Assembly: GCA_029204225.1 (NCBI GenBank)
Contig: CM055102.1
Location: 34,652,585 to 34,716,584 of the forward strand
Direction of reading: 5' to 3'
DNA: 64,000 bases
Source of the DNA: Diphasiastrum complanatum
Taxonomy: Eukaryota; Streptophyta; Lycopodiopsida; Lycopodiales; Lycopodiaceae
This document shows positions 1 to 14,123 of this stretch, piece by piece; position 1 is the stretch's first letter, and the number at the start of each line of letters is the position of its first letter. The notes under the pieces are model-generated. The model made no database searches, was not told where the DNA came from, and worked only from the letters and a program-made list of their open reading frames with translations. The translations under genes and the position numbers were made by a program.

Positions 1-1318
1 AATCTAACGAAATACTCCATGATGGAGCCGCTTGGGAAACAGGTACTGCTTCAACATAGAACAATGCAGCATCTGGCAGTTCATCATCCACTTCAGTATC
101 AACTGGTGCAGATTCAATTCGCGAAACATGATCGGCTAGATAATGTTTCTTGCCCTTTCAAACCACAATTCGAAAGTCAAATTCAATCAATAACAATAAC
201 CATCTTGCAATACGTCCAGTATTGCATGTCTTGTTTACCAAGTAAAGTAACGGTTGATGCTCCGTATAAAATGCAAAGTGCGTTTTCATGAGGTAGTGAC
301 GAAATTTCAGAACAGAAAAAATCATGGCTAATGCCTTACATTTTGTTGTTGAATACTTCTTTTCTGGATCTATAAGCTGTCTGCTTGCAAATCGTATAGG
401 ATAATCTTTTTTATAGTCACCTGGCTGCATCAAAACTGATCCAATGACATATTTTGAGGCATCCGTATGAACATGAATTTCTATCGTCCAATCTAGAGAA
501 CGCAGTATTGGTGCTGAAGTTAAGGCTTTTTTTAATTTTTCAAAGGCTTCTAACACTTCTACTGTCCAAATATGAACAATAGTCAGTTTGTATATAGGTC
601 GTGCTAAATCCGCAAAGAAGATAATAAAGATTCGATAGTAGTTCGCATGACCCATAAACACGTAAACTCCACGAATGTTGCTGGTGGTGGCAATTCCACA
701 ATAACTTTGATCTTAGAATTATTCGTGGCAATACCATGTCTTGATATCACATGTCCAAGCACAACTTCGTGGGAAACCCATATTTAACATTTTTCCGGAT
801 TTAGATAAATCTGATATTTGCGGCATCTTTCAAATACTTTCTCCAATCGATCCAGGTGGTCTGTATCTGTACCATGAACCCCCAAGTCGTCCAAGTAAAT
901 ACCAAGAAATTTTTGCAGATAATCTTTAAAAGCAAATTACATTACTCTTTGGAATGAACTTGGTGCATTACAGAGTCCAAACGACATTACTTTGTAAGCA
1001 TAGGTGTCCCATTTTGTTGCGAAAGCAATTTTATGGTGATCGGCAAGTGCAATCTTAACCTGGTTGCAACCACTAAATCCATCCAGGAAACTATAAGCTT
1101 CCGCTCCAACAAGGCGATCCAAAATGCTTTCAGTAAAAGGTAACGGAAAGTGATCTTTTCACGTCACTTTGTTCAACGCTTTGAGATTCACACAGATCCG
1201 CAATTTTCTATTTTTCTTAGGAACAATGACAATCGGTGAAATCCATTCAGTATGCTTGATCTCATAAATAAAATCGGCATCAAGCAATCTCTGAAGTTCT
1301 TTCTTTATCAGGTTGTCG
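1..1318 (-). pseudogene. Ty3/Gypsy pol fragment: reverse transcriptase, RNase H, linker
   Basis: Read on the minus strand from about 1318 down to 1, this is a decayed retrotransposon polyprotein. The RT start is visible as LRICVNLKALNKVT (about 1165-1205), followed by FLDGFSGCNQVKIA and FGLCNAPSSFQRVM (937-1100). The RT palm with its catalytic Asp pair is not readable because of frameshifts between 660 and 937. RNase H follows (VHTDASKYVIG near 450-480, catalytic Asp kept), ending at an in-frame TGA at 158-160. The frame reopens directly as GKKHYLADHVSRIES and stays open to position 1, so the element continues outside the window. The RT is of the same family as the copy at 61365-63159. Tat/Athila-like is my lineage guess from motif style. 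Identification as Gypsy pol is very secure. Confidence 0.9.
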
Positions 1319-2458
1319 TGGATCAGATAATATTTTACGAAGGTGTGTTTTATCGAATGAGGTACCAGATTTAATCATGTTTTCACATGATGGCATGGGT
1401 GGAGGACACTTCTCTACATATATTGATGTTCGCAAACTTTTACAATCAAGTTGTTGGTGGCCTACGCTTCACAAGGACACAAGAATTTTTATTCAGACAT
1501 GTGATGTTTGCCAGCGAGCACGACGACCTACTCGACAGAACTATGAACTCTTGCATCCGGTTTTATCGCAAGCACCGTTTGAAAAATGGGGACTGGATTA
1601 TGTTGGACCTATTCACCCTGCCACGCAAGAATCTTAGGCCCGATAAATTATCGTCGCAATTGATTATATGACCAAGTGGGTTGAAGCCAAAGTTGTCAAA
1701 GTTGCTGATGCGAAATCTACAGCCAAGTTTCTATATGAAAATATTATAATCAGATTTGGATGTCCGATCGAGATTGTCAGTGACCGGGGTACACACTTTG
1801 GTAATCAAACAATAAAGTGTTTACTAGAAGATTTTTTTGTTATACACAAATTTAGTACTCCCTACTATCCCAGAGGGAATGGCCAAGCTGAATCTTCCAA
1901 TAAGATTCTCTGCACCATTATGGCAAAGATAGTTGAACAAGTCGGTCCGATTGGGAACATAAACTGTATGCAGCATTATGGGCATTCAGAATCGCTTACA
2001 AAAATAGTACAAATCAAACACCTTTTCAACTGGTTTATGGTCAAGATGTTGTCATGCCAATTGAATTTTTGATCCCATCCTTACACATAGTAGCAACGGA
2101 ACGATTAAATGATGATAAGTTTTTACAACTCTGTCATGAAGCGTTGCACAAATTATGTGAAACCCAATTGATGGCAATTCATGCCTTAGCAGCTGAGAAA
2201 GCACGCCGCAAGGCATGACACGATCATCGATTACACAAAAAAGATCTGAAAGCAGGAGATCTAGCGTTGATGTACAAAACCAAGCTAATCAAGGAAAAAT
2301 TGAAGTTTACCAGTGAAGGCCCGTATAAAGTGAAGGAAATCTTGAACTATGGCACAATAATTCTTGAGCACTTGGATGGAAAACGATTTGATACTTCGGT
2401 GAATGGCAGCCTATTACGCAAGTTTTGGCAGTCTGCTCTACCAGTTCATCAAGTTTGA
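1319..2458 (+). pseudogene. Ty3/Gypsy integrase fragment, opposite orientation to neighbour
   Basis: Plus-strand integrase. The zinc-binding HHCC region is seen as FSHDGMGGGHF with TCDVCQRA (1377-1530). The DDE core shows all three acids: WGLDYVGP, EIVSDRGTHFG and GNGQAESSNK (1590-1905). A C-terminal part ends at 2458 (2267-2458 is an open stretch). The frame is broken near 1636, near 1950 and by a stop near 2216, so it is not functional. It probably belongs to the same family as the RT/RNase H fragment at 1-1318, but the two point away from each other in a head-to-head arrangement joined near 1318. No LTR could be recognised after 2458. Confidence 0.9.
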
Positions 2459-4112
<1,654 letters not shown>

Positions 4113-4601
4113 TATGTGTGAGTGTGTTTTGATTAAAGTGCGTGTAGAGTAGTAGATGACTAGATAGTGTTTGATGGTAATTGTATGTTTGAATTTGCTT
4201 ATAATAATGGTTCAATTGTGTAATATAGTGTTTTTTTAATTGCTTGTGCATGTGACAAAAATATTCAAAAAAAAGAGAGCAAGCGTTTAAAGAGCGAGCA
4301 ATTGCACATTTGCACTTAAGCTTCGAGTGCGTTTACGAGTGAGTTTGTGTTATTTCAATTTGTTTTATTATTAGAATACATTATCTAACATAGTAAAAAA
4401 TTAAATGTAATCTTTCCAACTTGCATGGAAAAACCTACACGCCGCAGGGAGGAAATATGTGGTGACATTTTGAAATAGGACATAACTGCAAGGTTCGAGT
4501 ATTATAATTATCACATTCAACTCTATCTATAAAAGTATACATAAAAAGTATTGCGATGAATAAAAAAAAAAATGAGTGCAAGTGAATTTAAGTATTAATA
4601 G
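4113..4601. other. non-coding stretch, possible CACTA terminal region
   Basis: No gene is seen. By position this would hold the 3' terminal region of the CACTA element whose coding part ends at 4602. I could not find a convincing terminal CACTA motif or a target duplication. Confidence 0.4.
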
Positions 4602-5489
4602 TCATAGATCATTCTCATTATTTACATCATTTTCGTCATCACACAAGTCTTGACACTCATCTGAATCTAGGTCTAGGTATAATTGTAAATTTTCGATCGT
4701 GTCTCTTTGATGATGTGAGCTACCCTCATATTCAATCTCCTCATCTTCTAATTCTATCTCATCCAAACGTGGGGGCCTCAAATTACCCCCAATTTGGTCT
4801 TGTATGATCGTAGAATCTCATCATTTTCATTTGTACCTTCTTCTCCCATCATTTTGACATCATTTGGAGTTCGGATGAGTCGTTCAGATTCTTCCAAAAC
4901 GTCGCCAAAATTGGGTGGTGGTTCGTCGTCTATATCCAATTCAACAATATCTTTTCCTTCAAACACACGTCGTTTTCTTGCATTAAGTTGGATCACATAC
5001 CACCATCTTGGGTCTATTTAATCTGGATGGAATATAATCTGCCAAAGAATTAAAAAAATTTAAGCTAGTCCTATAAGATTGATACATAAATAATTGGATT
5101 GCGAATATTAATGACATTGCGAAATTTTAGAGTCTCACTTGTTCGCAATGTCGTGGCAATACTAAAGTGTCATGAGAGTCCATCGATATACATTTTGTTG
5201 AGTCGATTTGAAAAAAACTTTGAGTTACCATTTCTAATCGTGGCGTTGCTTCCACGATAGATGACCTTAAACCATTTACGTCAAAAATAAAGTATTTGTC
5301 GTTAGTCTCGTAATCGACTTCATAAATATGTTGCAATGTGTCGACATAGTCTAGGTCGTCCAAAATGACATTAGGATCCCTCGCTCTAGAACGACTCTCT
5401 TGTTGAAAGTTGGCCATTATACCACAATCATATGTACGTTGATTGTTGTCAACTCCCTCAACACGGTAATGGTGTCTATATGCCCACAT
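4602..5489 (-). pseudogene. DUF4216-like segment and acidic C-terminus of CACTA transposase
   Basis: The segment at 5127-5489 contains RTYDCGIMANF, IEVDYETNDKYFIFDVNGL-like sequence and a conserved-looking end. It resembles the DUF4216 region that follows the tnp2 domain in plant CACTA proteins. After a gap, 4778-4996 reads IVELDIDDEPPPNFGDVLEE. A frame change then leads to a strongly acidic tail (LDEIELEDEEIEYEG, ending DDENDVNNENDL) with a stop at 4602-4604. The acidic ends are typical of these proteins. The assignment to DUF4216 is from pattern only. Confidence 0.65.
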
Positions 5490-5599
5490 GGCAGTGTATG
5501 ATGTATACTAAAACACAAAAAAAAAAAAAACAAATGTGTGTAATTAGAAATACTATTCATATATTGAGTAGTACAAAAACAAAACTTCACAAAAACAAT

Positions 5600-6145
5600 A
5601 TTATACTAACCTTCCATCCACATCCGCAAACAAATTCCCATTCTAATTCGGTCACTTCTTCTCCGTTTTTGAATGCTTTTAGCATCATATCAAAAACCCA
5701 TTCACGAGAGCATTTTGAAGATAAAGGCTCCAAAGGTTCGTCGTTCGCCAACGCCCTCCTTCTTCGATTGATATTTCTTCTTTAAGTTTCAATGTTATGT
5801 TTCTTTCCCTTTTGGCTTTTTTATATCTTGAAATTCACTTTTCCATTTGTCCACAATTATATAATATGAATGTGTCAATTTTCTTTTTTAATTGAGGTAT
5901 AAGTCTTTTTTGCACACGATTTCCTTGTGGTGCCTCACCCTTATCACGTTCATCTTCTTCTTCACACCACATTTTTGGACTTGCAGGATGCAATTGTGAG
6001 ATTATTTCGGTGACGTAAAATAAAGATTCATGTACAAGCCAACTTTGCAATGCTACCTTCTGGTCTTGCCTTTTGTCTCACAAAGCCCTTCAAAACTTTC
6101 ATAAAGCACTCAAGGTAGAACATTCATTTCATGTGCATAGGTCCT
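5600..6145 (-). pseudogene. DUF4218-like segment of the CACTA transposase
   Basis: On the minus strand, LECFMKVLKGFVRQKARPEG (6070-6130) and VHESLFYVTEIISQLHP with MWCEEEDERDKGEAPQGNR (5835-6050) match the C-terminal domain of tnp2 transposases (Pfam DUF4218 type). REWVFDMMLKAFKNGEEVTE (5640-5710) is in another frame and continues the same protein. The frame changes and internal stops show decay. Its place between the catalytic part and the DUF4216-like segment agrees with the family order. Confidence 0.78.
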
Positions 6146-6423
6146 GCAATTGATACTTCTTCGACCAAATGCACTAGAAGATGAACTTGTATATCCAAAA
6201 AGGAAGTTGAAAAATCTCTTTCCAACAAACATACCATTTCGATCATTTGGATTTTCATGGAATCCAATTCACTATTTTTTATTTCTTTTGAGGAAATTTA
6301 CCTACAAGATTGATAGTACATTAGGTTGTTTAACACATAAAAATATTGAAATAACACATATTTATATAAGTGCTTAAAAAAATATACAAACCTAATCATC
6401 GATGACAAATTGTAAAGCGTATT

Positions 6424-7966
6424 TCATATGCCATCATTAAAGAGACTTTGAATAGAAAGTGAAAGTATGAATTGCAACATCTTATGCCAATCACGTGATT
6501 TCAATCCACTTAATTTACCATCTTTGGTAAATGATTTCCATAAAGAATGTGCATAGCCTGTTGGAGTTCTCATTTGTTTTATGACATGTTTAACATATGA
6601 GAGTTGCTCTTTTGTAAGAATCCACGGCACGCTAGGTAGAATCTCATCTCCACCTTCGGTGTATTGAATCCAATAGGGTCTTTTCACATCGGCCATTTGT
6701 AGATCTTTACGAGCTGCGAAATTGTCTTTTATGCCAATGATGTGGTTCCATAAGGATTCACCAACGTTTTTGAATATGTGCATAGGATCCAATAGATGGT
6801 TTATCAATAAATTCCTCCAATAGGGTAATTTATGAAAAATAGACAACCGTTTCATACCATCAATGGATTCATTCCATGAAGAATTAACATCGTGATGTTT
6901 AAGCCATTCACCATGCCATTCTGCTACTCCCATGTATGGGGGGGGGGGGGGGGTGTAGTTAGAGGATTATCTCCTCGCCCTCCAAAAAATTGCCTATTCA
7001 ACCTTCGAAAAGGATGATCAAGCGGCAAGTATTTGCGATTATTTTTGTACACCACTTTTTTTAACATATTTGTGCTATGTCAACCCTCCAAAAGTGGTCC
7101 ACAAATATAACATGCATTGTAACCCAATGTGGTTAAACCTGCATAGTTCATAAAACAAATTAAACATAAGCTTAGTTAAATATACTCAAACGTTAAACCC
7201 TAAAACAGATTAGATTCATTATATAGATACATGAACATTCGCTTAAACCGGGGTAGTCATGTATCGTCCACATTATAATTCCACGAACAACGAAATTTTG
7301 TTGTTGTAAAGGTCTCGAGATGTCATAAGCATGAATACCATTCCAAAGAATGCACAATTCATTAACCAAAGGTGCAAGATACACATCCATGTTCTTGGCC
7401 TTGTACTTTTCTGAAATCAATTAAGCCAATAACAAGCGTCCCGTTTTAATACCCAACCATGGAGGTATGTTATAATTAACGAGCACAACTGGCCATGTGG
7501 ACCAAGTTGACGCTTGAACACTAAAAGGATTTATGCCATCCATAGCAAGGCCAAATCTCAAATTACGAGGTTTATTTTTAAACTCGGGCCATTGGTCTTC
7601 AATATGTTTCCATGCAGGTGAATCACTTGGTACTCGCATCACATCATCCATAGATCAATTTTTGACATGCCAATCCATTAGTTGTGCCAAAGATTTACAT
7701 CGAAATAAACATTACAATCGTGGGATAATTGAAAAATGTCGTAACACTTTTCGTGGCACTTTATCCCCTTGTATGTCTTCTCAAAAACATGAAGTGTTAC
7801 ACATTGGACATTGAAGCTTTTCTGAATGCTCACCTCTATATAGACCATGGTCTTCTGGACATGCATGTATTGTGTCGTAATCCATTCCAAGCACAATCAT
7901 CATCTTTCGTGCTTCTTTTTGTGTTTTACGTATCACATTTTCTTTCGAAAGTATTAGATGCAACAA
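6424..7966 (-). pseudogene. tnp2-type CACTA transposase, catalytic part, broken
   Basis: Reading minus from 7966, segments in order match plant tnp2 transposases. An N-terminal zinc-like region shows ACPEDHGLYRG and LQCPMCNTSCF (7781-7966). The segment FGLAMDGINPFS with WSTWPVVLVNYNIPPW lies at 7421-7651. Next come IHDYPGLS (7193-7420), then CYICGPLLEG and KYLPLDHPFRR (6980-7115). The segment with LLDPMHIFKNVGESLWNHIIG (near 6760-6820) and LKSRDWHKMLQ (near 6470-6510) follows; DPMHIFKNV corresponds to the family's DxMHIxKNV signature. Several frames are used and stops intervene (for example after 7781 and at 7421). A run of 16 G at 6938-6953 interrupts the frame. Confidence 0.88.
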
Positions 7967-8780
7967 CCTAAAAAAAGAGCAATGTGAGTTGTTAGAAAAG
8001 AAAAAAAATTAACTCAATGTAAATACGCTATAAAGTATAATAGTTGTGTTATGCGTTAAGTAGGGTCATCCTCCAAATGTAAGTACTAGTTTTTGTATTC
8101 ATACTAATGTGGTTTGTATTCCGACATCAATTTAATTTAATTTAATACGATCAAGTATTAAATATTAATGTAGTTTGTTTGCTTGTGTTCATGCAGACTA
8201 GACGTCATGACAACGACGAGTAGATCAGGTTTATAAATTTTAGTTGATGTTAGATCTAGAAAGACTCATGTGACATTAAAACACCAATTTTGGAATACAT
8301 TGATTGATAGTATAAAAATATTATTATTGCAAATGATCGTGCTATATTGCCATTGCTTTTTCTATTTGCAATGTTTTTTTTTTTTAAAATTGCAATGTCG
8401 AATTTAAAGATGTGGATTGACGTAATAACCAACTAAGAATTTAAAACCATGTGCAATGTCGGTTTTCAAAACAACAATCAAAATCATATATAGAAATCTA
8501 AATGAAATTTATGATGTGCACAAAGCAATGCAATAAAGTATTGTCATTCATAATGGACATGAAGTAATGCAATAAAATATAAAATGAAAAGTAAGTTAAG
8601 AATGAAAAGTACCTCATGCTTAGTTTGTTGTTTGATCCAAATGTTGAATGCAACTCAAAAATATTGTTTTAAAAACAAGTCACGAATATTGCTTCTCCAA
8701 GAACTCAACTCCAAGAACAGTCCGATAAAAATGCACCGTCTATTTTTTACGCATTTTTTAATTTTTTTTAACCTAATTTG
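7967..8780. other. CACTA 5' non-coding region
   Basis: AT-rich sequence between the transposase start and the subterminal repeat block. No gene is seen. Confidence 0.5.
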
Positions 8781-9011
8781 GGATGTCGGAATCCAACATC
8801 CAAACACGTCGAATAGCTGTCGGACACATGTTGGGACCTTTTTTTTTATCATTATGTTAATAGACGTCGGATTTCGACGTCTATTTGGGACGTCGGAATC
8901 CGACATCCAAGTATATGTCGGATGGACGTCGGATGTCCGGTCGGACAAATTTTTGCATCATTCTGTATTTACAAACGTCGAAATCCGACAAGTATTTTGG
9001 ACGTCGAAATT
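8781..9011. repeat. CACTA subterminal repeats with GTCGGA/TCCGAC motif
   Basis: The motif GACGTCGGAATCCGACATCC and close variants recur in both orientations at 8781-8801, 8863-8881, 8888-8908, 8916-8945, 8975-8989 and 9000-9010. Several copies are near-perfect palindromes. In CACTA elements such clustered subterminal motifs bind the second element-encoded protein (TnpA-like). Position upstream of the transposase supports this. The block marks the 5' end region of the element. Confidence 0.75.
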
Positions 9012-10729
9012 GCATTCTCCAATCCTACTCTGTATATTTCTAAGGAATAATCGAGTCTTGATAGGTTTTCATCGAAGTATAATCCCCCTGTTCATCTCAA
9101 TGCCAAGGGGACTGGCCTCATACTACCTTTTGAGGAAGTTGTTTCTTCATCTATATGGCTTTCAATCAAGGATATAGGTTCTTCTATTCCAATAGTAGCT
9201 ATTGAGGATGATTCATCTCAACCTAAAAATGACATGATATACTCAAAAATGAAGACATGAGCTAGATAAATATAAATCATAAAGAGGCCTGAGTCATTTT
9301 TCGAGAATATATCTCCGAAGTACTTGCCTTGTATTTAAGGACGAGACCTTTAAAAGAGAGGACATTGTCTTGGATAGCCTTTATTAGATCATCCACGTGA
9401 AACGACTATATATGAATCGACATGTTAAACTAGATTAATTTTAACTCTTAATTAAATATACCTCTTATGGTATATTTGAACATGTACTCAACCTAATTGT
9501 TAACTAGACCTTTTCATGGGAGAGATGCACCTGTTGTTTTAGAGGTGTGTTTGTTCGCCCCGTAGAACAGATGTTGCTCACACGCTTCAGTCTCGACCAT
9601 CGAGAGAGAAGAGTTTATGTATTTGTAAGAGGTTGAAGAAGTGAATAGTGTGTTGAGAGTTATTCTCCCTTATCTCTGTTCTCCGCATTGTTGAGTGTGA
9701 GTGATCTTGAGTCTACTAGCAATCTCTAACGCATTACATGAATTACTCTCTAATCAGACAGACTCTCTAGCACATTACAGTCGTTTGCTACATGTCTGTA
9801 AATATGCTCTAAGGAACTGTCTTAAAATCATCTTATTCGTCTGTCGCGAATACTTTCTTTTCGGCACTTGAATAACGTCTACATTTGGTACAATCTAGCA
9901 CGATCGTTGAATAAAACTGTATGTATACATTTGAGATGACAGTCCCTGTCTTAAGGATTGAGTCTTTGATCTGTGTTCTTGTCTGTAACTGACATAAGTT
10001 TCTAATGTGGTCTAAAACTCTTTGTGTTCTTTAACCATAACTTTGGACTTAAGTTGTTGAGGACTTTTGTCTAGAAACGAATAGTTCGCGAAAGCAATTA
10101 ACTAATTGTCTGCACAAACACAAATACATCGAACATTTCTCAACTCTTTGTTGACACCTTAATCAGTCGAAGTGTAGTACTGTTGTAGTACTCTGACAAC
10201 ATCTCACCTGTAGAACGCATTTCATTCGATTTGATAGCGACAAGACTGTTGTTCTGAAATTATTAACACTACACACCCCCAACACAAGTAATACTGGTTA
10301 CTTTCTAATGTCTGTTGACAACCAGAATAATGCCCAAAGCCACTTCACTCGTAATAAATCATAAATTGTACTGAATACATAACTCTCCAACGCTGTCCTC
10401 TGTGAGTTTGACATTATTTACTACAAAATCTATATTAACCTTGTTGGTATAGTACAACAATCGAACTTACAAAGAGTAAATCTGACTCAGACAAGGCTAG
10501 AGTAGAACTGGCGAAGGTTCTAATAGACAAGCAGTACAATTTTTGAAGTTTGACGAGGGTAAAAATAGGCATTGTATTGTGTTTTCATTCTCTTTTTTAT
10601 ATACAAATTTGCTACTGTTCAATCCTTACGTTCTTGATTGAATGCAATTGTCTCTCTCACTCTCTTGCACACAAACATGGTTATCAGAGACAGAGGATCA
10701 CATGGTTGTCCAAGACAGCCTTAAGCTTA
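9012..10729. other. no gene recognised
   Basis: No coding similarity was seen on either strand. Pyrimidine-rich patches near 9600-9720 and 10180-10280 look like decayed LTR material, but no paired copy was found. Confidence 0.4.
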
Positions 10730-10888
10730 AAAAGCTTGTTGTTCTTGTTCTTGTCCTTCAGGCACTTTCATGAGTACTTGCACATATCTTCAAAGAAAGG
10801 TCAATCCTCAAGCCTAGAGGGCTTCTTATTCTTGTTCTTGTTCTTTAGGCACTTTCGTGAGTACCTGCACATACCTTCGAAGAAAGGT
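10730..10888 (+). repeat. two-copy tandem repeat, about 85-bp period
   Basis: A unit containing GTTCTTGTTCTTGT, then CAGGCACTTTC and ending CAAAGAAAGGT occurs at 10730-10802 and again at 10815-10888 with scattered differences. Confidence 0.8.
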
Positions 10889-11997
10889 TAGTTTTCATAC
10901 CATCAAATATGCCTCATAAAAGTTCTTAGTTCTACAGGTAGTAATACCTACCACACAAATCATTAAAGCAATAAGTTCATACAATATCCAAATAGAATAA
11001 TGGTCATTGGTAGTTTCATGTCATCAAAGTCTATGTGAAGATGGAAGATGGGAAAAGCCTTTATTTCTTTGGGGCATTATTCCTCTACATTTACATGTGG
11101 CTTGTGTGAAAAATACAACAAAATAAATCCATTTGATCCTAGAAATGATGGAGAAAGCACCTACTTAAGATCCAAACAAGATCTAGAAGCTAGATTACAA
11201 ATCAATGCATCGATTCCTAAATTATCTTGGCTTGAACTCCATGAATTAGCTTCAAATCTCTTCACATGTGTGAATGTATGGCCTGCTGCTACCTATGTCC
11301 TGTACCTACAATTCCAAACTCATTCGATGATCATAAAAAATCATATGCCAATAGCATTCATCAATCAAATCATAGACTCAAACTAGTCAAGAAGGAAAAT
11401 CTCGATTTTGCTCATTATTGGATGGAAATCCCATCACATATTTATACATGTAGAGCTCGGATCTAAAAATATTAGGGCTTTTATGTATTCATCACAACCT
11501 AACCCTCACATCTAGCCTAAATATCTACTTGATCCACCCTATTTAGGGCCAATACCTCGAGATCCAAAAACAATGAGAAAATTGCTATTTTAAGCTCCTA
11601 TTTTTTCTCTACCCTATCTATGCACTCTTTGGCCACATTCCAAAGGTACCATTCCAAAGCTAGGTTAATGATTTGACTTAGAATAAGGTATCCTATGCTT
11701 TCGGTGTCAGAAATCAGTGGGATACCAACAAAAGTAGAACAACGGACAGTTGTAGATCGGAAGTGCAATAGTTCCCAACAATAATCAAGATGAATAAACA
11801 GTAGTAAAGTTCAATAGAATAAAAATGGTAGTGTAAAATTGTACTCGTGATAATAATCAAAAGGTGAGCACATGGGCGTGAAGCTGATGAGCGCAATTTT
11901 GTGAGGCTCAGATATTTTACAGCTTCCGTCTCTATATAGATAATTAACTGAAAAGATATTTATTTACAAGATAATTTTAAGTCTTTCAGGTCACTCC
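10889..11997. other. no gene recognised; open frame of 112 codons of unknown meaning
   Basis: A plus-strand open frame at 11048-11386 has no feature that I recognise. It has no close neighbours of the same kind and ordinary AT-rich codon use. I see no reason to call it a gene. Confidence 0.4.
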
Positions 11998-12513
11998 TCA
12001 AGCACTTGATTTTGGTAGAGAATTGGACCTCCCTTGCAATCTTGAACTTGACAAAGACATCATAAACTTCATCTTTGCTTTTAGTAGATATACCCAACAA
12101 AATCTACTAAAATCATTAATAAAGGTTACGTACATCTTAGCACTACTATTGCTAATTGTAGTAACTCCATGAATATCCGAATGCACAATTTGAAAAGGCA
12201 TAGTAGATTTAGATGTAGATCTCTTATAAGGTAACCTATCTAACTTTGACAAAGCACATTGTTCACTAAGGAACTTGGAAGACCAATCACAACTTGCTTT
12301 CTTGCCATAATTTACCTCCAATGACTTGAAGTTGAGATTCCCCATCCTCTTGTGCCATACCTCTTGAATTGACAACGCAACACATCCAACTTGGTTAGCA
12401 ATAACACAAGCATCAAGTTTGAATAACTTATCTTGCCTTTTGCCTCTTGCAATCACAATATCTTTTTTCTTGAATTGACTAAGGAGTAGGTTGTAATAAC
12501 ATGGGTGGAACAT
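11998..12513 (-). pseudogene. Ty1/Copia integrase fragment
   Basis: On the minus strand the segment shows the Copia gag-pre-integrase/integrase start. WHKRMGNLNFKSLE carries the first His of the zinc-binding set. SEQCALSKLDRLPYKRS carries a Cys, but the second Cys position is Ser. The core start is FQIVHSDIHG (catalytic Asp) with FINDFSRFCWVYLLKAK. The frame drifts after this point and the rest of pol is missing. No LTR was found next to it. It is an isolated remnant. Confidence 0.88.
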
Positions 12514-13438
12514 TGGATAGTGTCAAGTGTTATCATTGATTACCGATCATGTGCCATTCATGGCAACTTGACTTGATGGTTGATCTGGTGGCCACTCTCT
12601 TCGCTAGTCACTACTACACTAACAAGTAATCTTCCTACTCTGGTGAGCTAGGAGAGGAGCACAAGCCAAAAAAAGGCATATGGAAACCACCAATTGAGAG
12701 GTCACAAGCTCATTCTAGCTTTAAAGATATGAACATCTTTTGAAATTTGCATATGGGGGACCCTCTCAACCAAGGAACTCAAAGGTACATCTACTCTTGT
12801 GTCACGGCTTAGGCCCTCACCAATCATCAATGACAAACGTTGTTGAATTGAGTTTGATTCAAAACCAATGGAGGGTAATTTGTGGCAAATGTTCATGGAG
12901 GTTTGTGAAAGAACTTGGCCAGGTAGCTTGAGGGACTAAGTACAATGTGGCAACCCACAACTCATGCTTTCCCCTTGCATGTGCACTTAACACATTAGAG
13001 CTAGACTTGGAGACAAGCTACAATAAGTTCAAATCTTTGGGTTAATACTAGGGATGAGAAAAAATGTGATACCTCTTTCTTTTCTTTTTGTACAAAAGCT
13101 TGGCACAAGGAGGATTTGCAAGCCAAAATGATGCTTTGATGCAGGCAAGTACTGGGCAGCCCTGTTGGAGGTGCATCTTTCTGTTGACGACATGTAGCAA
13201 TAGCAAGAAGCTCCAGATTTTATAATACTACACGAGCTGCATTATAAGATGTGCAGCTGGTACTGTGATCCACTTTCCAAAAGCTCAATCTGAGTGGTCT
13301 CTGGTGGCCTAGAGCTATGGTGCTTCTTTTCTTTGCCCTTTCTGCCCTGGGCTCCTTCTCTTCTATGACTAGATGCGGTCTTTCACCCACTCACTACATT
13401 ACTCTAGCTCAAAAATTAAAGAAGGCACCGTCTCTTGC
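12514..13438. other. no gene recognised
   Basis: Between the Copia and Gypsy remnants no coding similarity is visible. Short open frames at 12702-12931 on both strands are mirror images of one another and not convincing. Confidence 0.4.
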
Positions 13439-14120
13439 TCAACAAAATTCAGGGATGGTGACAAATATGGATTCTACTGCACTTCGGATACTATCCTTAG
13501 CCACTCGCAACATTTCTTGCATATCATGCAGGAAATCTGCAACCTTATGGATCTTACTAGATTTCGTCACCACATTAAGAAGATCTAGATTGAAAAATGT
13601 ACATAAGTATAAAAGGACTGTAACCTGTAACAAAATGCTTTCTACTATTGTATGCAAACTCAATCAGAGGAATGTATTCTTGACGTTCCCAATGAAATTT
13701 CTTGTGAGAAACATATGTCCTCAACATATCTTCCATAATCTGATTGGTCATTTCCGTTTTGCCATCTGATTCAGAATGATGAAGTTTCTAGTTTATGGAA
13801 TTTTTGCTGAACAGTGTGAACTTAGGATCTCTATCACTAACAATGTCACTCAACAGTCCATACAACCAAAATAATTTTTCAACAAAAATCTGGGCTAATT
13901 CAGAAGCCCTTAATAGTTGACTTAACTTGTATGAACGCAGCTAACTTAGTTAACTTGTCCACAACAACCCAAATAGAATCATTTTGTAGTTGGGTCTTTG
14001 GAAGTCCAACTATAAAGTCCATCAATATGGTTTCTCATCTCTTATCAGGGAAACCCAATGGATGCAACAAACCACCAGCCTTATGGCGCTCAACCTTAGC
14101 TAGTTGACAAAGCTTGCATT
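13439..14120 (-). pseudogene. Gypsy integrase fragment
   Basis: Degraded integrase in several frames. The core is seen as SIWVVVDKLTKLAAF-like sequence and IVSDRDPKFTLF (about 13820-13990), then a TGKTE-like E motif region (13740-13780). The C-terminal FLHDMQEMLRVAKDSIRSA is at 13480-13560. No chromodomain end is readable. This is the last recognisable part of the element. Confidence 0.72.
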
Positions 14121-14123
14121 TAA

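Larger units (their letters stand above)
4602..9011 (-). mobile_element. decayed CACTA (En/Spm) DNA transposon
   Basis: A minus-strand transposon of the CACTA superfamily. It has a tnp2-type transposase (about 6424-7966), then DUF4218-like and DUF4216-like segments and an acidic tail ending at 4602. A block of CpG-rich subterminal repeats lies upstream at 8781-9011. This domain order is typical of plant CACTA elements. Stops and frameshifts make the transposase non-functional. The outer ends are not resolved: no CACTA...TAGTG termini or 3-bp target duplication were recognised, so the limits given are minimum limits. Confidence 0.85.

Noticed and set aside
8655-8948. Minus-strand open frame of 97 codons in the CACTA subterminal region
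   Set aside because: Translation of subterminal repeats; no transposase similarity.
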